A stretch of DNA of 64,000 nucleotides, taken from Pseudopyrenochaeta lycopersici (Eukaryota > Ascomycota > Dothideomycetes > Pleosporales > Pseudopyrenochaetaceae). The position numbers and the translations under genes were made by a program. Positions 1 through 12,090 of this stretch are shown piece by piece. Position 1 is the first letter of the stretch. Each line of letters begins with the position of its first letter. Where the stretch lies: positions 310,001 to 374,000 of the forward strand of contig NHZP01000010.1 in assembly GCA_003313425.1 (NCBI GenBank), in the 5' to 3' direction. The notes below the pieces were generated by a model. That model saw nothing but the letters and a program-made list of their open reading frames with translations, was not told where the DNA came from and searched no databases.

Positions 1-2457
1 ATACCCAACCTCGAACTATCGGTTCCTGACGATATGGATTTGCACTCTGATAGTGGTCTCGACTTCGGGGATGGTGATATCGAACTGGATCTGGAGCCTG
101 CGAATCCCGCTCATCGCCAGGATGATGACGTTTCAATCAATGATGCTGCCTCAGTTAGCGCTTTGGATGCGCCGATCGCACCAGGCGACCAAGACGACTT
201 CATGGCGGATCACGAGGACTTCATCGAGGAAGACTACGTCTACCAGGACGAGGACATTCAGGTGATACCAGAACAGCCTGCAACAGACCACACTGCTGCA
301 GTGCAGGCACAGACGCTTGCGCCACCAGACGAAGACTTGCTCGACTATTCCGATGACGAGGGCCAGCAACCCCAGAAGACTCCCTACTCCCCGTCAGAAA
401 ACGAGCGATCCGGGACACACAATAGTGAAGATGAAGCAGCAACTGCACATCAAGCTAGTAAACAACCGTTTGCGCCCGAGAACAACGAGTCGTCCGTGCA
501 ACACATCCAACATGACCAGGATTACGAGCAAGACGAGCAAGCCAACCAAGGCGCTGATGTTGAAGGCGCCGATCTTCACAGTCAAGCGAGTAGTCATCAC
601 GACCATCAGTCAGAAGCTCACCACGAAGAGAATGACCACACAGATGGCGAGGAGGGCGGGGTCCTGCTGCAAGAACATGAAAGCTTTGCTGACGATGATG
701 AGAATGAGCATAGTGATCATGGCGTCTCCCACGAAGATCACGATGCTACCAACACCGCTGCTGATAATCAAGACCAAGAGCACCAGTCGTCGGACCTACA
801 ACCCGTTACTGTCAACTATGCGGGTAATGAATTGTGGCTCTTCAAGCAGCACGACCCTGATGAAAGCGGTGACTGGCTTCTCGACGACTTATCACTAGCC
901 AAATCGAGCATGTCTGATCTTTTTCAAGCATGCCGGGCCTCGCTTGGCGACGACGTGTCGAATGAACACGAGATCGGCTTTCGGTTTGATCATTTGCACA
1001 ACTTGGAGCTCTACGAGGACAACACAGCTTGCGTTGCTGTGTCTCTAGAGCGCTTGGTGAGCCTTTATCATCGCCTCCACGAACAGGACGGCAACAATGA
1101 GCCAGATTCGTTCTATTGTTCGCTCTTATTTCGACCGCGATTTGTGACACTGCTCTCTGATATTGCAAAGTATGCGGATCAGGGGAGCGGCTATTCCGGT
1201 CTCGATGCTGCTGTTGTTGCTGGCGAGACTCACTTTAGCAATGTCTTTTCCAGCGCATCAACTGAGCATGAAGCCACTGATTGGGACGATGGTGAGCAAG
1301 AAGACGCAGAGCATGACGACAGTGGGTCGGCAGATGATGATGATGTGGGTGAAGAGGTTGATCATAGCGACCATAAGAGTCAAGCACAGCAAGCCGCACA
1401 CACTGAGCATCACAGCATAGAAGATCGGGAAGAGTACGATATAGACGTGGTTGAGGGCGCATCTTCTGCAGGTGTGTCCCATCAGGAGCAGGATCCAAGC
1501 CATGTGGTTGATCTTGCGCCCGGTGAGAGTCCCTACGACAATGATACTCACGCAAACCAGCAGCAGGAGACCTTAGTATCTAATTCTCACAGTGAGGAGG
1601 ATGCTGAGTCCGTTGCACGACGCGAGCAGAAGGAAGATGACCTTCTTGATTATAGTGATGATGACGGCCAAGATGACGTTGAGAAAACAGAACAAGCAGA
1701 TGCCAACGAACCGTCACCGTCATCTATTACAGTGCAAGGTGATGAGACTGCAACTGGGGAAGAGAGTGCAGATGCCGAGGTCGTTCCAGGTGAAGATGAC
1801 CACGGCAATGGAAATAACAACGAAGATGATTTCCATGCTGAAGACGAGAACGACACTCAGTTCAACGATCAGCTATTAGATGGCATCGACGACACTGCAC
1901 AGTCGTACCAGAACTATGCCCAAGCCTTCAATCAGGAGGACCCATTCCAGGGTTTCCAGGCGGATGGCGATGCTAACCAAGAATACGCTGGGTTTGAGTA
2001 TCAAGATCTAGATCAGCAACTCCAGCTGGATTTCATGAACGGTGCTGACTTCAACGCCGGTGACAATCCTACCACGGCGTTGAATGATTTTGCGGGTACC
2101 GATGATTTTCTGGATCTAAATACGGGACACGATTGGGCCACCGACCATGAACCTAGCTCGAACCTGCCAGAGGGTGCAGGTCTTGTCCATGATGACACGA
2201 CGGCCCAAGACAACGAGGAGGACGATGTGGTTGAGCAATCTGCGGCTGCAGTGTCTTCGACTGCAGATCCTGACACAGCTTCGTTGACTGAGTCCAAAGA
2301 TGTGTCCCCACAAGGACTGAAGAGATCAGTCGACGAGGCTGGACACGGAGCGGATGATGCACTCGACTCCATAGGTATGTTTGATACCTTTCTGCTGCAT
2401 AAGCGAACTTCAAAGGCTTACTTTTACTTGTCAGACGCCAAGCGACCCAGAGTGTGA
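1..2457 (+). CDS. Acidic low-complexity conserved fungal protein, 5' end outside window
   Basis: The frame is open from base 1; the first ATG in the window is at 34, but eleven codons before it (IPNLELSVPDD) read as protein, so the true start probably lies upstream. From that ATG the product is about 807 residues, very rich in Asp, Glu, Gln, His and Ser and mostly disordered. A more ordinary, hydrophobic-containing block at about residues 257-400 (around VNYAGNELWLFKQ) may be its only folded part. The motif LLDYSDD occurs twice (residues 102-108 and 537-543). A 60-nt intron is likely at 2375-2434 (GTATGT...TCAG with a CTTAC branch-like site); splicing gives the basic ending DAKRPRV, while retention only inserts 20 in-frame residues. 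KRPRV could act in nuclear targeting, which is inference. I recognise the general type as conserved in related fungi but not a named family. Confidence 0.8.
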   Translation: MPNLELSVPDDMDLHSDSGLDFGDGDIELDLEPANPAHRQDDDVSINDAASVSALDAPIAPGDQDDFMADHEDFIEEDYVYQDEDIQVIPEQPATDHTAAVQAQTLAPPDEDLLDYSDDEGQQPQKTPYSPSENERSGTHNSEDEAATAHQASKQPFAPENNESSVQHIQHDQDYEQDEQANQGADVEGADLHSQASSHHDHQSEAHHEENDHTDGEEGGVLLQEHESFADDDENEHSDHGVSHEDHDATNTAADNQDQEHQSSDLQPVTVNYAGNELWLFKQHDPDESGDWLLDDLSLAKSSMSDLFQACRASLGDDVSNEHEIGFRFDHLHNLELYEDNTACVAVSLERLVSLYHRLHEQDGNNEPDSFYCSLLFRPRFVTLLSDIAKYADQGSGYSGLDAAVVAGETHFSNVFSSASTEHEATDWDDGEQEDAEHDDSGSADDDDVGEEVDHSDHKSQAQQAAHTEHHSIEDREEYDIDVVEGASSAGVSHQEQDPSHVVDLAPGESPYDNDTHANQQQETLVSNSHSEEDAESVARREQKEDDLLDYSDDDGQDDVEKTEQADANEPSPSSITVQGDETATGEESADAEVVPGEDDHGNGNNNEDDFHAEDENDTQFNDQLLDGIDDTAQSYQNYAQAFNQEDPFQGFQADGDANQEYAGFEYQDLDQQLQLDFMNGADFNAGDNPTTALNDFAGTDDFLDLNTGHDWATDHEPSSNLPEGAGLVHDDTTAQDNEEDDVVEQSAAAVSSTADPDTASLTESKDVSPQGLKRSVDEAGHGADDALDSIGMFDTFLLHKRTSKAYFYLSDAKRPRV

Positions 2458-4269
2458 AGACCCTCCGTCCTCCATCCTATTTCTGTCGCCCCCTCCCTTC
2501 GGACATTTCGGATGATACTAACCATCAGCTTTTATAATTCTTACGACTTTGATCCTTTGGCGGCCTCGTCCGCGCCGTGTCGACGAGGAAACTACATGGT
2601 CGGCCATATTTTGGATCCAGCACCCTCCCCATATCGCATTCAGCAGTACTCCTCCCGCTTTCTCTAATCTCGTGAAATTTGTACTAACAGTAGATACCCC
2701 TTCGCCCATGCTGCAGTGGAAGTACGCTATCGCCCAAGCGTTGAATTTATCGCAAGTGCCATACACGGACTCTACGACCATTTGAAAGGTATGTAAAGTG
2801 TGCTTGCAATTCCCTCGCCTGCCAAGCGAGGGGTATTCAAGTTCCAAGGCGTTCCAACATTAGCTTCTCTGTATCGCGTTTTGTCTATAGGAGAGTACTT
2901 GCAGATTGAAGGCTGGTATTTCTGCAGGAGGACGTTCGGTGTGGTGTTTGCAAGCATTGGAAAAAAAAAAGGATTACCCGACCAAGGACAGGTCTCTGCA
3001 TTTTCGAACATGTCCGGCGTCACATACCCAGTTTGGATTTTGGACAAGGCGTTGTGGGTCATCATTCGTCAGCGTGCTACCACATGAAGCCAGGGCAGGG
3101 ATGACGTGGCTGTACAAGAGGGTTAGGAAGCACGACTCGGCGCCGAAATACTGCTAAAAGATCAGTAAATCGAATTCTTCATGTTGGACTTCGAAAGGCG
3201 GCAGAGGACTGATGCAGCCCTTCTTGTCAGCTTTCGTATCTGCGGGAACGATAGTTTGGTGAATGCACGTGGACAATTTTGTATATTAGCTACCACCTTT
3301 TCGAGGGATAGATCAATCGAAATGGCTCGTAACCCGTTAACTGTCAGCACTCTGGCTATTGACTGTGTGGGGAGACGCTTATGGGGAGCTATTTTGGTCT
3401 CGCCCCAATAGTGCCAGCCAAAAGCATCTAGAGCCCAGCTGCGCCACATCAGCTTTCCTTGTGCATTTGGGATGGAGAGGCGTGAAACTGTTGAAGAAGA
3501 AACGCAAATGAAAGTCAATCTAAACGGCTGAAGTTTGTACTCGGCGTGTTGTAAAAACCCAAGATGGCCGTGTGCCGAGCAAGTGGGAATTGCAGGGTCA
3601 AGATACGCGTCGTCTCAGGATTGGCAAAGGGATCAGCAGCCCAAGCGTTGCTGGAACGTTTTGAGGCTGGACACCAAAATACATGCGCCCCTGCATGTGC
3701 CGCCGTGAAACAGCGAGAGCAGCACGCCACCCAGCTTGTTGAGTGGCCATCTATCGATAAACCGGCGCGCTCTCCCTGTGCCGTGCATTTGCGACTAAAA
3801 TACCGTGATTTTCGAGGCCTTTGGCGGTGATTTTGCCTGTGTCCACTGCTCTCGCTGGAGCCTTTGCCCGATCCCCCGACGGACTACTGTCCCACAGTCA
3901 CTCGTTTACAAGAACCCCCCAGACCCTTGGTCAGGAACAGGAACAGGAACAGGAACAGGCGTTTGGTGAAACGCGAATCGCTGCGCATCGCCCGACATTC
4001 GTCCTTGTTCACAGTCGCTGCCACATAGCCGCTCACTTATTGTGCTCGTCGCAAGCGCAGTGCATTTCACTTGCGTCCAGACGTCCAGCGTGCGCGCCTG
4101 CACTTTCGCTTCGCCCTCGCTCGTGAGCTGCCTCGGCCACGACACAGACCCTATCGATAACCCGAATCCCATTGCACTAGCACGCCACCCAGCACCACCA
4201 CGACTGTGTTCGCATTGCCTTGGAGCAGGACTTACAGACTGAGAGGCCAAGACCTCTGCTGGCGGCATC
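2458..4269. other. Intergenic, no supported gene
   Basis: Only short overlapping open frames on both strands without recognisable protein features. It includes the 3' flank of the acidic-protein gene and, towards 4269, the probable promoter and 5' UTR of the NIPA gene. A hexanucleotide tandem repeat lies at 3932-3959. Confidence 0.6.
3932..3959. repeat. CAGGAA tandem repeat (about 4.7 copies)
   Basis: Perfect hexamer repeat CAGGAA in four full copies plus CAGG, about 310 bases upstream of the NIPA start codon. It is a plausible length-variable microsatellite in the 5' region. Confidence 0.9.
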
Positions 4270-5919
4270 ATGGTTGAAGACAAGTGCGTTTGCTGTTGCT
4301 GTTGCGCGGCGGGGCGCGTGGCTTGCGAGAGCTGAGTGACTGACGCTGTGGACAGATACATCGGCCTCATGCTGGCCGTGAGCTCGTCACTCGCAATCGG
4401 TACGCTTTCTTAGACACTTGAGGGGAGCGGGAAGCTAATGCAATCATAGGCGCAAGTTTTGTCATCACCAAGAAGGTTCGTTGCGCCTCCACGCCCTAAT
4501 CCACCATCCTACGCAAGCACTCTCCCACCGCCCTCGACACACACGCCGAGATGGACATGATTATTGACGAGCGCGGTATAGGGTCTCAATGCGTCTATGG
4601 AAAAGCATGGCTTTGACGGCGATGGCTTTGGATATCTACAAAACCCCACATGGTGGTTTGGCATAACGACGAGTGAGCGCATCCTTCACAACACTGGCCA
4701 CGGACATGGCTAACGTGTGATAGTGGTCCTTGGCGAGATTTTCAACTTCGCAGCCTATGCCTTTGCACCAGCCATCCTCGTCACGCCGCTGGGCGCCCTC
4801 TCAGTCCTCATCGGCGCCGTCCTTGGCTCATACTTCTTGAAAGAACAACTCGGTCTGCTGGGCAAGATTGGCTGTGCGATATGTCTGATCGGCTCCGTCA
4901 TTATCGTCCTCCATGCGCCGCCGGACAAGGAGGTCTCGAGCGTGGATGAGATTCTGAATCTTGCATTGCAGCCTGGTACGTTCGCCAACATGTATACCTG
5001 TTTAGCCCTAGAGCTAACACAGTGCGATCTGCAGGTTTCCTGTTCTACTGCGCCTTCGTCGCCATCTTCTCAATCTTCATGATCTACAAGATTGCGCCCC
5101 GATATGGCAAGAAGAATCCGCTCATCTACCTCTCCATCTGCTCGACTACAGGTTCTGTCTCCATCATGTTCATCAAGGCGTTCGGCCTTGCGCTCAAGAT
5201 GACGTTTGCGGGCAACAACCAGTTCACGCACCCGAGCACCTATGTATTCGTGATTATGATTGTGGGCTGTATCTTGACCCAGATGAACTACTTCAACAAA
5301 GCTTTGAGCCAGTTTTCGACAAACATGTACGTTGCACCAAATAGAGAAGAGTCTGTAAGATTGGAGATTAACAGTCAACAGCGTAAACCCTCTCTACTAT
5401 GTAACCTTCACAACCTGCACCCTCATTGCTTCGTGCCTCCTCTTCCAGGGCTTCAACACTACATCCGCTGTAAACACCATATCTCTCCTCTGCGGCTTCC
5501 TCATCATCTTCTCCGGCGTATACCTGCTCAACCTCTCGCGCGAAGACCCGAACGGCAACAAAAACCTCGGCTCCCAATTCTCCGATGCCCCACCCTCGGA
5601 CGCCATCTCCGGCTTCCCGACACGGCGCAGCATGCAAGCCCGGCGGAGTGAGGAGCTCATGAGTGAGCGCTTTCTAGCCAACACTGGAAGCAGACGAGCA
5701 AGCTATGCAGACCAAGGCGACCGAGGAGCCCTGATGCACGATTACGACGTGGAGAATCAGTTTGAACTCGGCGACCTGGCTGAAGATAGCGAGCACGAAC
5801 ACGGCAAAAGGACAAGCTTTGACGAAGAGGCACGAATCAATGGGCGCCTAAGCGGCACAGGCAGAGGCCGAGTGACAAAGCAGAGCGTACAGCCTAAGCG
5901 CAATTCTTCATTACGGTGA
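4270..5919 (+). CDS. NIPA-family magnesium transporter
   Basis: Seven exons: 4270-4283, 4356-4399, 4450-4475, 4582-4672, 4724-4975, 5035-5326 and 5382-5919, giving 418 residues. The spliced start reads MVEDKYIGLMLAVSSSLAIG, the characteristic beginning of fungal NIPA proteins, and then continues into ITKKGL and TWWFGITTMVLGE. Many hydrophobic segments follow over about residues 5-290, as expected for the polytopic Mg_trans_NIPA family, whose members move Mg2+ across plasma or endosomal membranes. The last exon adds a soluble, charged tail of about 125 residues rich in Arg, Ser and Glu, presumably cytosolic and regulatory. The first three exons are tiny (14, 44 and 26 nt), so an ORF caller without splicing would miss the start. 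The family is certain; the ion carried and the membrane are inferred from relatives. Confidence 0.93.
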
Positions 5920-6300
5920 ATGTGGAATCGGGAGCATACCGGGTCCAAGACACCACGGGCATTCATATCGTTATGACGGATAGAGGAGTGGACACCGCAT
6001 GTGGGCTGGCCCGCGCGGTCGTGCATGGGCAGCTTGGGTATCGCATCGTGGGCGTTTTTTTTTTTTCGGGCGTATTTTGACGCATGAAGGGGGCTCTGAG
6101 GGATTTTCAGAGCTGTGTATTTGTAGACAACGTTGGCCATGACTTTTAAAGGTATACCCAGATGCTAGGAATGAGATATGCTGATCTTCATCATTTTCAA
6201 GGCAAGGTGCTGCTTGAGCTGTCTGGCGCATGCATATCTCTTCGTATGCGTCTGAGAATTTCTTATCATGAGGTTGACACTGCCTACGAACTCCATTTCC
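5920..6300. other. Convergent 3' intergenic region
   Basis: Lies between the 3' ends of the NIPA (+) and APC4 (-) genes. It contains an 11-base T run near 6055-6065 and no protein-coding signal. Presumably it holds both 3' UTRs and polyadenylation signals. Confidence 0.6.
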
Positions 6301-9109
6301 TCAGACTTCCCTCATCGCAATATCACCATCATCATCCCCATCACTGCCAATGTCACTCTCACTCGCCGTGCCACTATCCTCCTTACCTCCATCACCATCT
6401 TCCCCATCCTTGCCCTTTCTCGTCTTGAAATCCATATCCAGGACGCGATAGTGCTTTCTATCGGCTCCAAGGACGACGATGACGCGCCTGTTCTTTCGCC
6501 CATTCACCACGAGTTTCAACGGCGTGAAGCGCCCTTCAAAGACGTGGCGCGTGTGCTTCTTGACAACGTCCCGTGTAATGGCGATGATATGTCGGGACAT
6601 CGTGGCTGGGGCGTGGCCGGTGGGCAGGAGGCAAGAGGATAGAGTAGACAGTGGGTGGGGCGTGTAGGCTATGATATGACGTTTCGCGGCTGAGGATGGG
6701 GCCCTGGAAGCAAAGGTATAGGGTAGGGAGATTAAAATCGTCGACTTGTCTTTCTCGTTATCATCCAGGCGTAGCAAGACAAGGAGATGCGTGTCATCTG
6801 CGAACTTGGCGTCGAGGATTTGAGCGGTCGAGTCTGCGGACGAGAAATCGAGAGCGGAGACGGCGTGGGTGTGTATGTCCTTTGGTATAGACGTTATGCT
6901 TGGGTTGTGAGTAAGCTGGTGAATTTGAAGCGTTGATGGTGATGTGGGCGTGGAGAGGGCAATGTATGTGCGTATGCTGTCAGGTGCAGAGTGAGAAGGC
7001 TGCCAGACTGAGTTAGCATTCGAGAGGACGAAATGTGTGAAAATACGCCTTCCTCGCACTCCTTTATCATCACGACGATTGAGACACATGAAGACGAGAC
7101 ATAGAATAGAAGTGTATATGAGAGTGAGCGCTTACCTCGTAGACCATGCGTATATCCGCGACCAGTTCCCTCCCCCCCTTTTCTTCGCTCTCCTCGAGCA
7201 CTATGCCGGAATCCATCTGGATATTACTCTCCTGCCACCCACTGACTTGCTTGAGTAGTCCCGTGACCCCCAAATTGAGATGGCCCAGTACGTGTTCCAA
7301 ACATAGCGCCTCCTCCTTGAATGTTGCACCCTCTTTTAACAACTCAACCGCCTTCTTCGTGTCGTCATAACTTGCTGCGTCTACATTACTTGGCTTTGAG
7401 CTTAGTTGCGCTTCGGGCCTTAGGTAGGGTGTAAGATTGCTCTTCGTCAGACCGTGCTTGATATACTCGAGGACTTGTGCAATGTCGACACCAGGGTCTC
7501 GACTCTCCATTTCTCCCCGTGATTGGGAGTCCGGCTCGGTAGCCTCATAGTCTATGCAAAAGCGAAGCCACTTACTAAATGCATGGAACTGCCTCTTCTC
7601 CTCGCCCGCATAGAGCAATACCGTGTGTGCCAACAGCCTCATATTCTTCAAGACTTCTAGTAATCCGGTGAATGCCGAGATCGGACTCGTGAATATCCAG
7701 TCTCGATCATGGAATTGTGCAAGGCCTCGAAGTCGGGATATGACTATGCTACATCGATCCAGTGCTGGGATAAGGTTCTCGTGAATGAGCGCAAGTAAAG
7801 TCGTGAAACTGGAGGTGACTGTTGTATCCCATCTCTTATGGCCTTGCTCTGCCAGCTCATCCACAAGCCACTCTCTTAACACTGGCGGGCAGTTTCCGGT
7901 ACACGCCACATGGAATAAATTCGTCACCAAGTCGCCTTGGCTCTTCTCTTCCAAGGTTTCTGAAACATTCATCATGAACTTTGAGGGCAAGTCTTGAGCG
8001 TGCTTGAAGAAGGTGCGGGCTCGTTGGAGAGTCTGCGTAATGTATAGAAGCAAGTTTTGTAACTGTGAAGTTTTGGATGCAATGAGGTGGAGGTAGATAC
8101 CTGCGGAGGGTATGAAGTTAAGAGTGAGAGGGACAAAGGCAATCTGCATATGTCGTGGTGAGGCAGCGGACTTGGTTCGCATGAGCAGGCCATGAGTGCA
8201 ACTGTAAGGGTGGCTTGTATGCAGCAACGGTGAACTCTCGATATTCCACCCCTTGGGTAGCTGCACGTTGACTGTCTCGAGTGAGTCGTAAATCGAAGGA
8301 TGCACTGTGCCGCGGTCGGAGCATCTGATGAACATGTCAACCGAGTTGTGATCTTTCAAATGGTGCGAATGCAACAGCGAGTCCACTTCAGCTTGCGAGC
8401 TAAAAGCACCAGAATCCGCTGCTGACACCCGCATAAAGGGCAGTGCAGGTGGTAATTGGATCGGGGGAAGTTTTGGGAAGAGATTCTCCACGTCCATCAT
8501 AGCGAGCTGGTCGGGCAGGTCAGGCGCAATGTCCAAGGACTGGAAGTCTGGTAGTCGCTGCAGGAAATCATCAAGAGTCGTGTCGTCCTTGAATGCGTCC
8601 CAGTTCTCTGTGGTCGGATTTCCAAAAGCATCTTTTTGCGCAGGTGTCGCACCATTTGTCTTCGATGTTTTCAGGCCGATCCTCCTCTTCACAGCCTCGA
8701 CATCGATGAAGTTCAGACCCCAACCTATACAACTAACCCTCGCTGGGGAACCTTCCGTCATGCTTCTCTCATCCTGGGGATCGGCCGGGAGCATCAAGTC
8801 CTTATGGATCACTTTCCCTGTCTCCGCGTTTACAAGATCTGTAGATCCATCGGTCCAGCTCACGGCAATGCTCTTTCCATTGACTTCCCATTGCAGCGCA
8901 TCAACGCTAACATCGTCATTCTTTCTTTTCAGGCCAAATGCTCTTTGCCCGTTGATTCTGTAGACGTCCAAGTTCTCTTCATCCGTCACCACGGCAATCA
9001 AGTCCATTGTCGGACAGTACGAGATCAGATGTGGGTGTATCGGGTGCAGGAGAATTTTTTCTGCCTGCTGAAGGAGCTGGCGCCCATGTTTGGACTGGTT
9101 GACTGCCAT
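6301..9109 (-). CDS. APC4: Anaphase-promoting complex subunit 4
   Basis: Two exons: 7136-9109 and 6301-6999 (intron 7000-7135), about 890 residues. The N-terminal part (about residues 10-115, around ILLHPIHPHLISYCPTMDL and the block ending in SWTDGSTDLV) is the Apc4 WD40-type propeller start. The middle, with FFKHAQDLPSKF and the helical stretch through VLLYAGEEKRQFHAFSKWLRF, matches the Apc4 long domain. The C-terminal exon carries LVVNGRKNRRVIVVL and HYRVLDMDF, the conserved end. APC4 is a scaffold subunit of the APC/C ubiquitin ligase that drives mitotic exit. The start is the ATG at 9109; the frame is open further upstream but only from a TTG at 9202. Of two possible acceptors for exon 2, the one before CCTTCTCAC keeps the frame. 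Confidence 0.9.
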
Positions 9110-9740
9110 TAATCCGGTATTTGTGGCCTCGAAGGCCGTTATTTTCGAGACAGATCGTTGTATAGAGGTAGTGGTTTGTTTGGGGAGTCGCGTTTGGGCC
9201 AATCATGCTAGCGCGCTCACGCAGTCACGTTCTCAACATTCTACAAGTTGCAAGAGCGATAGAGAACTTTTTTATCGTGTCATAATCGACTAGTAGAATT
9301 AACATCTCTTCAATTACGTTAAAGCGAGTCGTTTCGTAGCCGTTGAATAAGAGGCACATAGCTACTTCGACGCACATTCGTCGGAAGCAGGCTGCCAGCC
9401 GATCGAAGGGTCAAGCCAGCCCATTTTATCATTCAATTCTCGTGTCAAGTAGATCATTTTGCAAGGTAAGAAATGTACCAATCATCATACATTAGGACAA
9501 GTAGGATTAATTGTCCAAGTGAGCATGAAACTAAGTCTCAATCACATTGCAAGAAGTACAGATCAGATGCATTTTCGGAATCACATTCCCTATGAACCTA
9601 TCATGCATGCAAGCCATGGAGAGCCTAGCTTGCCGAGAAGTTTCGTTATAACGCCCGGCCACCCGCATAGAGAGGTATGGAGAGAATAACCGTTTGCATC
9701 ACTGTCGTTGACCCACATTGACGCCACCATATCAAGCACC
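9110..9740. other. Intergenic between APC4 5' end and uL2 3' end
   Basis: Both flanking genes are on the minus strand, so this holds the APC4 promoter and 5' UTR and the 3' UTR of the ribosomal protein gene. No further gene is visible. Confidence 0.6.
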
Positions 9741-10785
9741 CTAATCCTTCGTCTTTTGAGTACCACGGAGCAGACCCGTCCTCCGCGCGGCAATGAGACC
9801 CGCCTTTTGACCTTGTACGGCGTATCGGGAGATGGTTGAGGCTTTACCGATATGTTGATGGTTACCACCACCGTGAGGATGGTCGACGGGGTTCATGGCA
9901 ACACCACGAGTCCTGGGCCAGCTGTTGCGCTTGGCGGCGAACTTGAACATGTCAGCAACTGCTTTCAAAATTCCAGGATGAATGTGCATACTTTATGCTT
10001 AGCCCGCGACGCCTTCATGAGAGGCTTGTCTGTGCGGCCGCCTCCAGCGACGATACCAACCATACCACGGCAGGTGCTGGGGAGAACCTTCTTGGCACCA
10101 GAGGGGAGCTTGACACGGGTCTTGCCATCATCAGGGTTGTGGCCGATGACGGTGATGTAGTTGCCAGAGGTACGGCCGAGCGCACCACGGTCACCGGACT
10201 TGTCCTCGACGTTGGTGAGAACGGTACCTTCGGGAACCGAGTGGAGAGGGAGGATGTTGCCGATGGTGAGAGCGGCGTTCTTTCCGGCGTAGATGAACTG
10301 GTCCATTGTCAGCCCTGGCTTCCCATTGTGTGGGCCGTCTCCCAAAACTAACCTGGCCAGTGTACATGCCCTCGTTTGCGATGAAGGTCTGGGTCTCGTG
10401 CTTGAACTTGTAGGGCTGCGGAATTTGTTAGAAGCGCGTCATGGAGTGGAGAATGGACATGTCGTACGTTGCGGAAGGTAACCTTAGCGAGAGGAGCGCC
10501 TGTGGTCAAATTCGTTAGGAGAGCTCAAAAAGCCAAATTTCCAGGCCGGGGACTTACCACGGCCGGAATCGTGGACAATCTCCTTTACGACACCCCGGAT
10601 GTATCCATTGCGCTCAGCCTGTGCCAATTAGCCCTCTGTTCCAGCTATGTCCAATTTTGCGAAGTCGTGGGCGGCGGACGTACGTAGTCGAGCGTGCGGA
10701 ACTGGGCCGGTGCCTTGTTGAGGCGGGTGTTGGCCGTGAAGATAGAGCCGCGACCCTTACGCTGGTTGCGAATAACCCTACCCAT
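9741..10785 (-). CDS. RPL2: 60S ribosomal protein uL2 (L8/RPL2)
   Basis: Six exons: 10684-10785, 10558-10618, 10468-10499, 10353-10415, 9992-10297 and 9741-9941. They total 254 residues, the usual eukaryotic length. The protein begins [19 protein letters not shown] and carries the diagnostic [19 protein letters not shown] loop near the C-terminus. In uL2 this loop holds the conserved histidine next to the peptidyl-transferase centre. It is a universal large-subunit protein that binds the core of 25S rRNA. Dense intron content in the first half (five introns, four of them within the first 125 codons or so) is typical of ribosomal protein genes in filamentous fungi. The last intron uses a weaker AAG acceptor. 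Identification is secure. Confidence 0.97.
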
Positions 10786-12090
10786 GACGACGGTATTGTG
10801 TGGTGTTGAAGGTCGAAGGGAAGTGTCGTCAAAGTCAACTTCGCTGAGTGCAAGTGCGCACGCCGAAATTGCTAAGCGAGGTGGCCCGTGCGAGAGTGGG
10901 AGGTTCTCCGCCAAGACATCGACCGCAATGCCAGCCTAACCGAACGTCACACATCTGAGCTTACGAGTACTGTTTGACAGCAGTCTGCCATCTTGCGATA
11001 GTTTGTATTTCGTTAATGCATACTTGAAGTTGAGTTAAGCAATAGAGACTACTCTTAAAGGCTGCCCCTGGTTAACTATGCAGAATCACCCACTCTGCAA
11101 GTCTCCGCATCAATACACTGCTGGACTGCATGTGCATATATTTTTGTGATATATACCGTCTTTATGTAAACTTCATCTGCAACCAACGATTCAATTACAA
11201 CAGAAGCCACCGCCCATTATAAAGGTAATATCCTTCTTATGCTACTTCAAGTGCACCTGCCTTCGTAAACAAGTAATTTACCAAGGATGGACTGAGGAGG
11301 AATTGGTTGAGAATAACACAAGTCACGCCAACAGACTGAGCAAGAAATCTGGCACCTTTTCAACTAAAGTTCAAGTGGATCAACCGATCAAATTTGTGGC
11401 CGTAATGAGAAGATTGGTCCAAATCTGATGGCAAAGATACACCACTCAAGAGACTGTAATAGAGAAGAAAATGCAAAGATCCATTAGACTCAGCGTTGAG
11501 GTATAATTCTACTTAAAATTTATAGCGATATCACCAGTGATAGTTGTTAAATGACGACGCCTTTTCGTCGGCTCAAAGATATGAGTTTGTTCGTGTGTTG
11601 AATGGGCAATGGCCCCAAGTCATCTGGCAATCATCACTGAAAGAGACCTGGGTTGGATCTACTGTTGTTGAAAGTCTGAAGTTGGGGCTCAAAGGCAGAA
11701 CAAACCGCGAATGAAGTGACAACGATGTTTTGGTGGATGGTCTTGCCGGTTCATCCCGCCCTTAACGACAGCCAGGTCGCTATCTTGAAGCCATATTTAA
11801 CGTCTTTGTATAGAATGACCATATCAAAATCTTAGTCTTACGGGAAGCCCCTTAGTGGTTGGTATCTTTCTTGAGGTTGAATGCCGACAGGCTTGCACCT
11901 CATAAGTAGCAGCTCCAACCCGCAGCTGAACGCGTTCTCCAGTCCATCAATCGGTTATTGTAATGGTAAACTTTTGTAGCTAGTGATACTCTTGGCCTTT
12001 TTCCCACCTAGAACAGGCGGAATAAGGGACCAATAAAGAAGATGTTGTCAAGATAGAAGTAGCCTTTCATTCGTTCCGTTCAAAGTGTAG
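10786..12090. other. Gene-poor intergenic region
   Basis: The first few hundred bases are the promoter and 5' UTR of the uL2 gene. The rest is fairly AT-rich, with no open frame of note and no recognised repeat or RNA gene. Confidence 0.5.
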
